From: AP-15 sp963788085
Lineage (GTDB): Bacteria > Pseudomonadota > Alphaproteobacteria > ATCC43930 > CGMCC-115725
Length of the DNA: 64,000 bases
Direction of reading: 5' to 3'
Assembly (NCBI GenBank): GCA_963788085.1
Contig: CAWBFS010000027.1
Coordinates: forward strand, 1-64,000
Below the pieces are notes generated by a model. It was not told the origin of the DNA. It made no database searches and saw only the letters and a program-made list of their open reading frames with translations. Made by a program: the position numbers and the translations under genes. Position 1 is the stretch's first letter; the number at the start of each line of letters is the position of its first letter. Shown piece after piece: positions 18,673-28,486 of the stretch.

Positions 18673-19187
18673 TCAGCGGAGCGTCGGGGGCCCGCAAGGT
18701 GGCGAATGGTTCACTCGCCGACGCGACGGCCCGCCGATCCGCCGGACCGCCTCGAACAGGCCGATCGCCACGGCATTCGCCAGGTTCAGGCTGCGAGCCT
18801 CCGGGCGGATCGGGAGGCGGACCGCGCGGGCGGGCCGATCCTCGACCCACGCGCACGCGGCAGTCCCCGACTCTCGGGGCCGAAGACCAGGGCGTCGCCG
18901 GGGCGGTATCGGGCCTCGGAGTAGACCCGCGTCGCCCGGGTGCTGAACGACCAGAGCCGGTCGCGGCCCAGTTCCGCGGCAACCTCGCAGGCCGTTGACG
19001 ACCTTGTATTCCAGGTGCTCCCAGTAGTCCAACGCCGCTGCGCGGCGGAGATAACGGTCATCCAGGTGGAAGCCCAGGGGCCGGACGAGCCAGAGCTTCG
19101 CCCGGCCGCGACGCACGTCCGACCGATCCCGCTGGCCTTCGCCGCGATCTCCGGATGGTACAGCACGAACGTGCAACCTCTGGTCAT
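18673..19187 (-). pseudogene. trmL: tRNA (cytidine(34)-2'-O)-methyltransferase TrmL, frameshifted
   Basis: Pieces in alternating frames assemble a SpoU-type enzyme: TFVLYHPEIAAKASGIGRTC (start 19,187), AKLWLVRPLGFHLDDRYLRR with AALDYWEHLEYKVVNG, then ALVFGPESRGLP and IRPEARSLNLANAVAIGLFE, ending near 18,673. These are the SPOUT knot motifs (N-I-x-R-T region, FGPExxGLP, RSLNLANAVA) and specifically the TrmL opening. Total length about 165 residues is normal. At least three one-base shifts occur. It would methylate the wobble ribose of tRNA-Leu isoacceptors. Confidence 0.75.
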
Positions 19188-19784
19188 CGGCCATCAGTCA
19201 TCGGGCCATCCGTCCCGGAGACCCTTTCCCTGGAGGAGGTGCCCCGGATGCTCGCGGTTTGGCTGGGCGACCGTCCGGGAGCAGGGAGGCCGGACTCCGG
19301 AGTCTCGGGCCGGGGGCCTCGGGTCGTCGGGCGGTCGCATCGCACGAACGCCACCGACATCGGCGTCAGCGACGGGTGGCGGGGCGGTGCCGCGTGACAT
19401 GCAAAATATCCCCTACCGGCCCCAAGTCCCCGCACTTTTTCTCTCTTCCTCTACCGACAGGATGCCTACAACTTTGCAATTCCTGGCAAGGACCCGTCTC
19501 TCGCATTTCCCTCGATCCCTCGCCCCGAGTCACCAGCGGACCTGCGTGCTTTTTTAGGCAATTCCCCGGTTTTTTTCCGAAATTTCCCCGTGGGTCCGGG
19601 TTTCGCCCTGGCAGACTGGGGCAATTACACAGGATTTATCGACCGCCAGGCGGTCGTCGCGATGGGGCCGTCAATTGAGTCTCTCGAGGGGGGTTTTCGG
19701 GCCTTTTTCCGTCATGATCGGGGCGGTCTCGGGGGTTCGGGGCGAGGCCGGCTCGAGCCTGACCGCCCCGACACAGGTCCTGCC
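19188..19784. other. region with no recognisable gene
   Basis: About 600 bp between trmL and the end of the RND gene. Frames on both strands are short and of biased composition, without ribosome sites or familiar motifs. A C/T-rich stretch lies around 19,430-19,560. I see no RNA gene or mobile-element end here. Confidence 0.5.
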
Positions 19785-20378
19785 CTAATGACCCGCGTGC
19801 GACGGCTGGGGATGGGCCCCGACGTGGCCGTTGCCATCGCCGTTGCCGTGGCCATGGCCATTGGCACCGGCCAGGACCGGCCGCCGGGGGCCGGCACCGG
19901 CGACGACCCCGTGGGGGGGGTCTTGCCCGTCGCCGCCCCACGCCCCCCCCGACTGCTCCCTCGTCCTCCTCGATCCGGCGCGGCCCGCCCCGCTTGTCGC
20001 TGACCCACTGGATCACGTAGTAGAACACCGGGGTCAGAAGATGCCGAAGAGGGTGACGCCCAGCATGCCGCTGAACACGGCCGTGCCCAGCGTCTGCCGC
20101 ATCTCGCGCCGGCACCCGCGGAGATCATCAGCGGGACCACGCCCAGGATGAACGCGAACGACGTCATCATGATCGGCCGGAGCCGCACCCCGGCACGCCT
20201 CGAGGGTCGCCTGCCCGGGTCGTCGAGCCGGCCTCTTGCGGCTGCGACTTGGCGAACTCGACGATGAGGATCGCGTTCTTGCACGCCAGGCCCACCAGCA
20301 CGATGAAACCGACCTGGGTGAAGATGTTGATGTCCATCCTGGGCGATGTTCACGCCGACGATCGAGCAGAGCAACGCT
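19785..20378 (-). pseudogene. C-terminal fragment of an RND efflux permease, cut at the contig junction
   Basis: Across several frames the minus strand reads LLCSIVGVNIAQ, MDINIFTQVGFIVLVGLACK, NAILIVEFAKSQ, RLRPIMMTSFAFILGVVPLM and MRQTLGTAVFSGMLGVTLFG followed by LTPVFYYVIQWVSDKRG. That is the end of an HAE1/AcrB-type inner-membrane pump. A His/Gly-rich tail (ANGHGHGNGDGNGHVGAHPQ) leads to a stop at 19,785. At least four one-base shifts occur. Everything upstream of LLCSIVGV, about 900 residues, is missing because the similarity stops at about 20,375. Confidence 0.82.
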
Positions 20379-20454
20379 GAATATTTGCGTCGCTTTGATT
20401 GCGCACCCACCTGAGCTGTCCCGCAGGGGCGACCTTGCGCCATAGAGCCGAGCG
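20370..20454. other. probable chimeric join followed by topA leader
   Basis: RND-permease homology ends at about 20,375. The next 80 bp contain no gene and lead directly to the topA start. No inverted repeats, target duplication, integrase or tRNA mark the boundary, which argues against a mobile-element insertion. The flanking genes belong to different phyla by their type. Confidence 0.6.
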
Positions 20455-23176
20455 ATGAAAGTCGTCGTCGTCGAATTGCCCGCCAAGGCGAAGACCATCA
20501 ACAAGTATCTGGGCAGCGACTACAAGGTCGTGGCCAGCTATGGCCATGTCCGCGATCTTCCGGCCAAGGACGGCTCGGTTCTGCCCGATGAGGATTTTGC
20601 GATGTCGTGGGAGGTCGACGGCAAATCCGAAAAACATCTGAAGACGATCCTCGAGGCGGTGCGCGGCGCCGACCGCCTGTTTCTCGCCACCGACCCCGAC
20701 CGCGAAGGCGAGGCGATCTCCTGGCACGTGCGCGAGGTGCTCAATTCGCGCCGCGGGCTGAAGCACCTCGACATCAAGCGCGTCGTCTTTAACGAGGTGA
20801 CGAAGAACGCGGTGCTCGATGCGTTCACCCGTCCTCGCGAGATCGACCGCGAGCTGGTCGAAGCCTATCTCGCGCGCCGCGCGCTCGATTACCTCGTCGG
20901 CTTCACGCTGTCGCCGGTGCTGTGGCGCAAGCTTCCGGGCAGCCGCTCGGCGGGCCGCGTGCAATCGGTGGCGCTGCGCCTGATCTGCGAGCGGGAATCC
21001 GAGATCGAGGCGTTCAAGTCGCGCGAATACTGGACGATCGAGGTCGAGTTCAAGACCGAAGCCGGCCAGACCTTTACCGCGCGGCTGACCCATCTCGACG
21101 GCAAGCGGCTCGAGCGCTTCGATCTCGACAGCGAGGCCAAGGCGCGGGCCGCGGCCGACGCGATCCTGCGCGCATCAGGTTTTGCCGTCGCCGAGATCGA
21201 GAGCCGGCAGGTCCGCCGCAATCCGTTTCCGCCTTTCACGACCTCGACCCTGCAGCAGGAGGCCTCGCGCAAGCTCGGGCTGTCGGCCAGCCGGACGATG
21301 CAGATCGCGCAGCGGCTCTATGAGGGCATCGACCTCGTCGGCGAGACGGTGGGATTCATCACTTATATGCGGACGGACGGCGTCGCGATTTCGGCCGAGG
21401 CGATCGCCGCGGCCCGCCAGCTGATCGGCGGCGAGTTCGGGCCGCGCTACCTGCCGGACGCGCCGCGGGTCTACCGCAGCCCCGCCAAGAACGCGCAAGA
21501 GGCGCATGAGGCGATCCGGCCGACCGATCTCGCGCGCAAGCCCGCCGATGTCGCCGCCCATCTCGACCGCGACCAGCTCCGGCTTTACGAGCTGATCTGG
21601 AAGCGGACCGTGGCGAGCCAGATGGCCTCGGCGCTTCTCGAACAGGTCGCGGTCGACATCGCCGATGCCACCGGGCGGCTCCGCCTGCGCGCGAACGGCT
21701 CGGTCATCCTGTTCGACGGCTTTCTCACGCTTTACCAGGAGGACCGGGACGACACCGGCTGGAACGATACGAGGGAGGACGAAGGCGGGCGGCTGCCGGC
21801 GATGCGAAAGGCCGAACGGCTTGCACGCGGCAAGGTTACGCCGAGCCAGCATTTCACGCAGCCGCCGCCGCGCTACACCGAAGCCAGTCTGGTCAAGAAA
21901 GCTCGAAGAGCTCGGCATCGGCCGGCCCTCGACCTATGCCTCGATCTTGCAGGTTCTGCAGGACCGCGATTATGTCCGCCTAGAAAAACGGCGGTTTATT
22001 CCCGAGGACCGCGGGCGCTTGGTCACCGCATTTCTGACGAACTTCTTTGAGCGCTACGTCGAATACAATTTTACCGCCGACCTCGAAAACCAGCTCGACG
22101 ATATTTCCGGCGGACGCATCGATTGGAAGGAAGTGCTGCGGAACTTCTGGCGCGATTTCTCCGCCGCGATCGACGGCACCAAGGAATTGACGATCACCCA
22201 GGTGCTGACCGCTCTCGACGAGGCGCTCGGGCCGCACTTTTTCCCGCAATGGCGACTCCGGTCACGACCCGCGGCTCTGCCCGGTTTGCGGCGCCGGCAG
22301 GCTGAGCCTCAAGCTCGGCAAGTTCGGCGCCTTCATCGGCTGCTCCAATTACCCGAATTGCCGCTTTACGCGGCCGCTCGCGGTGGAGGGCGACGCCGAC
22401 AGCGCACCCTCCCGAAACCGCGCTCGGCACCGACCCCGGGACGGGCTTGGCGGTCACGCTGAAAAAGGGCCCCTATGGCCATTATGTCCAGCTCGGCGAA
22501 GGCAACGGGGAGTTCAAGCCCAAGCGGGTGGCCCTGCCCCGCTCGCTAAAGCCGGCCGAGATCGATCTCGAGACCGCATTGCGGCTGCTCGCGTTGCCGC
22601 GCGAGCTCGGCCGCCATCCCGAAACGGGCGATGCGATCGTCGCCGGCATCGGCCGGTTCGGCGCGTACATCAAGCACGGATCGACCTTCAAGTCGCTCGG
22701 CGCCGACGACGACGTGCTGACGATCGGGTTGAACCGCGCAGTCGTGCTGCTGGCCGAACCGTCTTCCGCGCACCGCCGCGGACCGCAGCTGGTTCGCGAG
22801 CTCGGGCCTCACCCCGCAGGCGGCACGGTCGGCCTTTATCGCGGACGCTACGGCCCCTATGTCAGCCATAACGGCGTGATCGCGTCGTTGCCGCGCAATG
22901 CCAATCCTGACACCTTCTCCCTCGCCGAGGCATTGCCGCTCCTCGCCGGGCAGCGCGGACAAAGGCAAAAAACGCGGACGCAAGACCGCCAAATCCGCCT
23001 CGGCGAAAGCCACCGCAGCAAAGGCCGCCAAGAATGGCGCTACGACTGAGGTGACGAAAAAAACCAAAACGGCGAAAAAGACCGGGGCCGCCAAAAAGGC
23101 GGCCGCAACAAAGACCAGTGCCGGCCGATCGGCGGTTAACACACCTCGACCCCGATCTGGGACCGCGCCCCGCTGA
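20455..23176 (+). CDS. topA: DNA topoisomerase I, several frameshifts
   Basis: MKVVVVELPAKAKTINKYLG is the TOPRIM opening; the usual ESPAKAKT is ELPAKAKT here, a single base change. Next come LFLATDPDREGEAISWHVRE (TOPRIM acidic motif), SAGRVQSVALRLICERE and the catalytic-Tyr block VGFITYMRTDG. One-base shifts near 21,898, 22,245, 22,390-22,435 and 22,960 must be crossed to reach LEELGIGRPSTYASILQVLQ, a zinc-ribbon-like CPVCGAGRLSLKLGKFGAFI with GCSNYPNCRFTRP, GPYGHYVQLGEGNGEFKPK, and a Lys/Ala-rich tail (KKTKTAKKTGAAKKAAATK). About 900 residues, as in alphaproteobacteria. It relaxes negative supercoils. So many breaks in an essential gene point to sequence errors. The stop is directly followed by rnr. 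Confidence 0.93.
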
Positions 23177-25411
23177 GTGGCGAAGTCCCGAGCGAATAGA
23201 TCCGGCGAGGAGCGCCGCGGCGAACTGCCTTCGGCGGCCGAGCTGCTCGCCTTCATCCGCGAGAGTCCTTCGGCGGTCGGCAAGCGCGAGATCGCGCGGG
23301 CCTTCGCCGTGGCGCCGGGCGATCGCCCGGAACTGCGCGACATGCTGCGCAATATCGAGCGTTCCGGGGCCGTCACGCGCGCCGCCAATCGGCGCTTTGT
23401 CGCCGCCCCGCCGCTTCCCGAGGTGACCGTCATCGAGCGGATCGGCTCCGACGAAGACGGGCTGGCGCTCGCCCGTCCCGTTTCCTGGCCGGGGCAGGAG
23501 CCGGCGCCGCTCTTGCGCATCATCGAGACCGGGACGAGCGAAACGATAAGGGTCGGCGAGCGCGCTGCGGCCCGGCTCGTGCCGCTCGAAACCGGCGACA
23601 TCGAAGCCCGGATCATCCGCCGGCTCGACAATGCCGGCGAGCGAATCATCGGGACATTCCAGAACACCCGCGAGGGCGGCAGGCTGGTGCCGGCCGACCG
23701 GCGAAATCGCAACGAGTATCGGGTCGCGGCGCGCGACACGGGCGGCGCTGGCGAAGGCGAATTGGTCGTCGCCGAGCAGCTCGCCGCGGGCAGGCTCGGC
23801 GCGCCGCGAGCCCGTGTCCTCGAACGGCTGGGTCCCGCTTCGGACCCCGGCGCGATAAGCCTGCTGGCGATTGCCGCCTACGACATCCCGACCGAATTTC
23901 CCGCCGCCGCGCTCGCCGAAGCCGAGGCGGCATTGCCGGTCAGCCCGGCCGGCCGAGCCGATTTGCGCGATATCCCGCTGGTCACGATCGACGGCAGCGA
24001 CGCCCGCGATTTCGACGACGCGGTCTGGGCCGAGCCGGACCTCGACCCGGAGAACCGCGGCGGCTGGCACCTCATTGTCGCGATCGCCGACGTCGCCTGG
24101 TATGTGCGGCCCGGCAGCGCCCTCGACCGCGAGGCCGAGCGGCGCGGCAATTCGGTCTATTTTCCCGATCGGGTCGTCCCGATGCTGCCCGAGGCGCTGT
24201 CAAACGAGCTGTGCTCGCTAAAACCCGGCGTGGACCGCGCCTGCCTCGCCGTTCACCTCTGGATCGACGCCAACGGCCGCAAGCGGCGGCATCGTTTCGA
24301 GCGCGGCATCATGCGTTCGGCCGCGCGACTGACCTATGAGGAGGTCCAAGCGGCACAGGATGGAGGTGCTTGGGAGCTGGCTCCTGAATCGCTCGCCGCG
24401 CTCTATGGCGCCTACGCCGCGCTCGCCGAGGCGCGCGCGGCGCGCGGAGCGTTGGAGCTGGACCTCAGCGAGGACCGGGTCGTACTCGATGCCAAAGGGC
24501 GGCCGGCGGCGATCGTGCGCGCCGTGCGGCTCGACAGCCATCGGCTGATCGAGGAATTCATGATCCTGGCGAATGTCGCCGCCGCCGAGGAGCTCGAAGC
24601 GCGCCGGCAGCAGTGCATGTACCGCGTGCACGACGCGCCGGACCCGGACAAAGTGGAGTCGCTGCGCGTCTTTCTGGAGGAGGCCGGCCTTCCCGGCCTG
24701 GCATTGGCCAAAGGGCAGGCGATAAAGCCGGAGCTGTTCAATCGCGTGCTGCGCCGGGCCGCCGGCACCGGGGAGGCCATGCTGGTCAACGACCTCGTCC
24801 TGCGCTGCCAGGCGCAGGCCGCCTATAGCCCAAACAATATCGGGCATTTCGGTCTGGCGCTGCGCCGCTACGCCCATTTCACCTCACCGATCCGCCGCTA
24901 CGCCGACCTCTTGGTGCATCGCGCGCTGCTCGGAGATGCCGTAGCGGAGACCGGCCATGACGGGCTGGATGCGATCTCGGCGCACATCTCGGCTACTGAA
25001 CGGCGTGCCGCCGAAGCCGAGCGGGCTGCCATTGACCGCTACCGCGCGACCCTTCTCGCCGGATCCGTCGGCAGCCTCTTCAGCGCCGACATCAGCGGGG
25101 TCGCGAGTTTCGGCCTCTTCGTGAGATTGCGGGAAAACAACGCCGACGGGCTGGTCCCGATATCGACGCTGCCCGGCGACTATTATGTCCGCGACGAGCG
25201 AGCCCAGCGATTGGTCGGACGCAATTCCGGCCGGGTTTACCGGCTGGGTGCCGAGGTGCTGGTGCGCCTCGTCCAAGCCGACGGCATCGGCGGCCGCCTG
25301 GTATTCCGGATCGAGGAGGAGCTGGCCCCCAGCTTGGACCGCAGAGCAGTCGGCGGATCGGGGCGGTCAAGACAGCACTCTCGCGGCAAATTTGGAAGGT
25401 GGCGTAGGTAA
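23177..25411 (+). CDS. rnr: ribonuclease R
   Basis: The GTG start sits immediately after the topA TGA, implying translational coupling. The 744-residue frame is intact. Order: N-terminal winged helix (AAELLAFIRESPSAVGKREI), cold-shock-like domains, the RNB catalytic domain with TIDGSDARDFDDAVWAEP (metal-binding aspartates), GNSVYFPDRVVPMLPEALSN and HFTSPIRRYADLLVHRALLG, then a C-terminal S1 domain (GVASFGLFVRLRENNADGLV). It lacks the very long basic tail of the E. coli enzyme. A 3'-5' exoribonuclease degrading structured RNA. The topA-rnr order is typical of Alphaproteobacteria. Confidence 0.96.
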   Translation: MAKSRANRSGEERRGELPSAAELLAFIRESPSAVGKREIARAFAVAPGDRPELRDMLRNIERSGAVTRAANRRFVAAPPLPEVTVIERIGSDEDGLALARPVSWPGQEPAPLLRIIETGTSETIRVGERAAARLVPLETGDIEARIIRRLDNAGERIIGTFQNTREGGRLVPADRRNRNEYRVAARDTGGAGEGELVVAEQLAAGRLGAPRARVLERLGPASDPGAISLLAIAAYDIPTEFPAAALAEAEAALPVSPAGRADLRDIPLVTIDGSDARDFDDAVWAEPDLDPENRGGWHLIVAIADVAWYVRPGSALDREAERRGNSVYFPDRVVPMLPEALSNELCSLKPGVDRACLAVHLWIDANGRKRRHRFERGIMRSAARLTYEEVQAAQDGGAWELAPESLAALYGAYAALAEARAARGALELDLSEDRVVLDAKGRPAAIVRAVRLDSHRLIEEFMILANVAAAEELEARRQQCMYRVHDAPDPDKVESLRVFLEEAGLPGLALAKGQAIKPELFNRVLRRAAGTGEAMLVNDLVLRCQAQAAYSPNNIGHFGLALRRYAHFTSPIRRYADLLVHRALLGDAVAETGHDGLDAISAHISATERRAAEAERAAIDRYRATLLAGSVGSLFSADISGVASFGLFVRLRENNADGLVPISTLPGDYYVRDERAQRLVGRNSGRVYRLGAEVLVRLVQADGIGGRLVFRIEEELAPSLDRRAVGGSGRSRQHSRGKFGRWRR

Positions 25412-25544
25412 TCTCCTCACAGTTCCGGCTAGCGGCGTATTATGGCCTCTGGTCGTAAGTCCATGCCAATTTTAGGGACTAGTTCGGCTCCTTGGCGCGC
25501 TCCAAGTAGATATCCCAAGGGAACCGGACGTAAGGAGTGTTTGA

Positions 25545-26309
25545 ATGAAACGCTTTGAAGACAAGACCATCTTGGTAACCGGCGCCGGAAGCGGTATCGG
25601 CGCGGCCTGCGTCCGGCGGCTGTTCGCAGAAGGCGCCTCGATCGCCGCCGCCGACGTGCGGAAAGAAGAGGTCGACAAGGTCGTCTCCGAATTCGGGAAC
25701 AGCGAAAGGATCTACGGCGCCGGCGTTGACGTTTCGGACCGGGACCAGGTCGCCGCGTTCGTGTCCGGAGCGGTTCGACGGTTCGGAAAACTCGATGGGC
25801 TGGTCAACAGCGCTGGCATCCGGGGAGTCGGCAATGTTCTGGATACCGATCCCGAGGTTTTGCGGCGGGTCCTGTCGGTCAACCTCGAAGGCACGTTTAA
25901 CATGTGCCAGGCTTTCGCCCGTGCCGTGAAGGACGCGCAGACACCGGCGGCAATCGTCAACCTCAGCTCTGCGGCCGGGATCAGGGGCGTGCCCAACCGT
26001 CTCCCTTATGCCGCGTCGAAGTACGGGGTCGTGGGGATCACCCAGACGATGGCATTGGAACTGGGCCCGCTCGGCGTCCGCGTCAATGCCGTCGTGCCCG
26101 GCATGATCCGCACGCCGATGACGGCGCCCATGTTCGAGGATCCCGAAAATGTGCAGCGGATTCGCGCGGCTCATCCCATTGGCCGCGAAGGCCGACCCGA
26201 AGAGGTCGCGGCAGCGATTGCCTTCCTTCTGTCCGACGATGCCAGCTTCATCACCGGTGTGGCTCTCCCGGTTGATGGCGGTTCAACCGCGGGCATTCGG
26301 TCACACTAA
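25545..26309 (+). CDS. SDR-family NAD(P)-dependent oxidoreductase
   Basis: A good AAGGAG site lies 7 bases before ATG. The 254-residue classical SDR has the TGAGSGIG nucleotide motif (residues 12-19), the Asp of AAADVRKE suggesting NAD preference, NSAGIRG, the catalytic Ser in VNLSSAAGIRG and YAASKYG with the catalytic Tyr and Lys, then PGMIRTPMTAP and the C-terminal ITGVALPVDGGSTAGI. Complete and intact. Substrate unknown; it stands alone, with 130 bp of non-coding DNA upstream. Confidence 0.93.
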   Translation: MKRFEDKTILVTGAGSGIGAACVRRLFAEGASIAAADVRKEEVDKVVSEFGNSERIYGAGVDVSDRDQVAAFVSGAVRRFGKLDGLVNSAGIRGVGNVLDTDPEVLRRVLSVNLEGTFNMCQAFARAVKDAQTPAAIVNLSSAAGIRGVPNRLPYAASKYGVVGITQTMALELGPLGVRVNAVVPGMIRTPMTAPMFEDPENVQRIRAAHPIGREGRPEEVAAAIAFLLSDDASFITGVALPVDGGSTAGIRSH

Positions 26310-26339
26310 ACCACCTGCCTTCGGCCTTCGAGCCTGCCC

Positions 26340-26400
26340 TTAGCCGAAGAGGTCTCCATCTCCCTCGCCCCGCTTGCAGGGGGAGGGCGGGGTGAGGAGC
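26340..26400. repeat. GC-rich dispersed repeat (CCCTCGCCCCGCTTGCAGGGGGAGGG type)
   Basis: The sequence forms a short hairpin around GCTTGCAGGG and ends GGGCGGGGTGAGGAGCGG. The same family of intergenic repeat recurs at 42,050-42,195 and 58,130-58,235, and repeats of this kind are common in alphaproteobacterial genomes. Confidence 0.6.
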
Positions 26401-26493
26401 GGCAAAAGGCGAAGGGCGTTCACGTAACATCTTGCATAACGGACGGCATCCGCGCAGTGAACGCGGTGCCGAAGCTGGATAATCGCGATCTCG

Positions 26494-26703
26494 TCACCTC
26501 GGGGAAACCATCGGTGGCCGCGAGCGAGCTCCATAGGCAGCGATCGCCATCATTCCTACTCCGACGCCGATCGGAGCCAAGATCCAAATCTTCCGAAGCG
26601 CAGGGAACAGAGATGCGACAACTGCGCCTGTCGTAACGAGTATTCCACTGGCGCCTATGAAATCTAAGTGATCCCACTCCTCTATCAACCCGCCAACTGG
26701 CAT
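26494..26703 (-). CDS. small two-helix membrane protein, unknown function
   Basis: CGGAGG at about 26,710-26,714 stands 5 bases from the ATG at 26,703, which I prefer over the GTG and ATG just upstream. The 69-residue product has two hydrophobic segments (FIGASGILVTTGAVVASLF and IWILAPIGVGVGMMAIAAYG) and a basic C-terminus (ARSRPPMVSPR). That is a believable small inner-membrane protein, but I do not recognise a family. The 300 bp to its right, before the MFS gene, hold nothing I can identify. Confidence 0.5.
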   Translation of the reverse strand: MPVGGLIEEWDHLDFIGASGILVTTGAVVASLFPALRKIWILAPIGVGVGMMAIAAYGARSRPPMVSPR

Positions 26704-27009
26704 CATCACCTCCGTTCACAGCAGGGCTAAAAACCTGCCCCTAGCTTGGATTAATTGGCAAGACGCTTGGTTTGGGCGACTTGGGCGGGCTGGGCAGGTT
26801 CCTGGGAATCTGGGCGGCCGGAGTACGAAGATCATCCCTTTTAGGGATGTTCGGCAACGGCAAATCGCGCTAAGTCGTGACCGCCACCTTAGCGAGCCCT
26901 CGGACGAAATTGGCGACGGGATCAGTGCGAACTTGGGGAAGTTGATCGCCAGCATAAAGAGGGCCCGCTCGAGCTGATAACGCCGAAGCGGCGAAAAGGG
27001 AGGTCGATT

Positions 27010-28381
27010 ATGGCGCTGACCGTACAAACCATCGAGTCCTACGTCGGCGAGGCGATGGACGAGGCGCGAATGGGACCGGTCCATTGGCGGGTGCTGGGAT
27101 TAGTGGCGGCCGGCTACTTCTTCGACGTGCTGGATTTCACGATTTTCGGGGCGCTCGTCCCGGACCTGCTGAAGAGCGGGTTCGTTACGCCAGCAGCAGG
27201 TGCCCTGGATCGGCAGCGCCACCGCGCTGGGGTTGTTCGTCGGCACGCTCGGGCAGGGCGAGTTCACCGATCGGTTCGGACGCAAGGCGGTCTATCAGTT
27301 CAATTTGTTGCTGTTCGGGCTGGCGACGATCCTCGCCGCCTTGCCGGCGATTCCGAGTATCGGGTTCGAGCCCGGCCTCACCTGGCTGCTGATCTTTCGC
27401 TTCCTGGCCGGGGTCGGGCTCGGAGCCGAGCAGCCGCTGTGCTATTCCTACACTGCCGAATATGCGCCGAAGCGCATCCGCGGCCGTGTCATCGCGCTGA
27501 TGCAGTTCATCGGCGGCGCTTGGCCGTGGCCGGTCGGCGTGCTGTTGACGCTGGCGTTTCGCGATACGATCGGCTGGCGTGGCATCTGGATCATCATCGG
27601 CATCGGCGCGCTGATCGTTTTCGTGCTGCGTTTTTCCCTGCCGGAATCGCCGCGCTGGCTGGCGACGCACGGACAAGGGCAGCGGGCGCTCGACCTGCTG
27701 CAGCGCATGGGCCTGCGCACCGTGCCGCTGTCGTCGCTGCGCACCGACGCCGCGAGCGACACCCGGCGCGATCCGATCGGCATCGTGCTGCGCGACTATC
27801 CAGGACGGGTCGCAGCCGGCATGATCTGCTTTGCCGCATTCTTCGGGATCGCGCTCGGGCTCGGCGCCTGGCTGCCTAACATTCTCGTGCAGCGCGGCTT
27901 TACGATCGCCAAGTCGCTCAGCTCGATCTTCTGGATCACCCTCGCCTTTCCGTGCGCCAGCGCCTTTATGATGTATGCGCTGGAGCGCTTCGGGCGCAAA
28001 CCAACCGCCGTCACCGCCTTCATCCTGACCGGCGTCTTCGGGCTGGCCTGGGCCAATGCGGGAAGCGAGGCGGCGGTGCTGGGGATCGGCTTCGGCATGA
28101 TCTTCTTCACACAGCTGGCTGGCAATTCCTCGCAGGTCTTCATCTCCGAGGTGTTCCCGACCAACGCCCGCGCCTCCGGCTTCGGCCTGTGTCAGGCGGC
28201 CGGCCGAATCGCGGCGTTCGTCGCGATACCGGCGTTCCTGTGGATCCAGCAGGGGTACGGTCTCAACGCGGTGTTCGTAGTGATCGCGGTCATCGTCGCG
28301 ATCGCTGCAATCGCCGTGACGCAAGTCGGGCCCGAGGCGCGGGGCCTCGCCCTCGACGAAATTGCCCCGCCAGCCGCGTGA
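27010..28381 (+). CDS. MFS transporter of the sugar/aromatic-acid-porter type, one frameshift
   Basis: ATG at 27,010 with GGGAGG upstream. The first helix is WRVLGLVAAGYFFDVLDFTI. A one-base shift near 27,195 leads to WIGSATALGLFVGTLGQGEF and the MFS signature DRFGRKAVY between helices 2 and 3. Then come GLGAEQPLCYSYTAEYAPKR with RGR (the end of helix 4), SLPESPRWLATHGQ in the central loop, ALERFGRKPTAVTAFILTGV and VFPTNARASGFGLCQAAGR. Twelve helices and about 456 residues. Likely a proton-coupled importer of an organic acid. No dedicated partner gene adjoins it. Confidence 0.87.
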
Positions 28382-28486
28382 CGCGAACATCGGACAATCG
28401 ATGTCATTGATGAAAACGCCTGCTGTCGCGCTGATCGGCGCGTCCCGGCTTCCATTTGGCTTAGCACTCGGGAGAGGAACCGCAAC

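Noticed and set aside
20375..20455. Horizontal transfer or genomic-island boundary
   Set aside because: No integrase, tRNA, direct repeat or IS end at the point, and the right side starts with core genes topA-rnr rather than cargo. A chimeric join is simpler.
26716..27084. A 122-codon minus-strand frame upstream of the MFS gene
   Set aside because: It overlaps the MFS start, has no ribosome site and low-complexity basic composition. Treated as a shadow.
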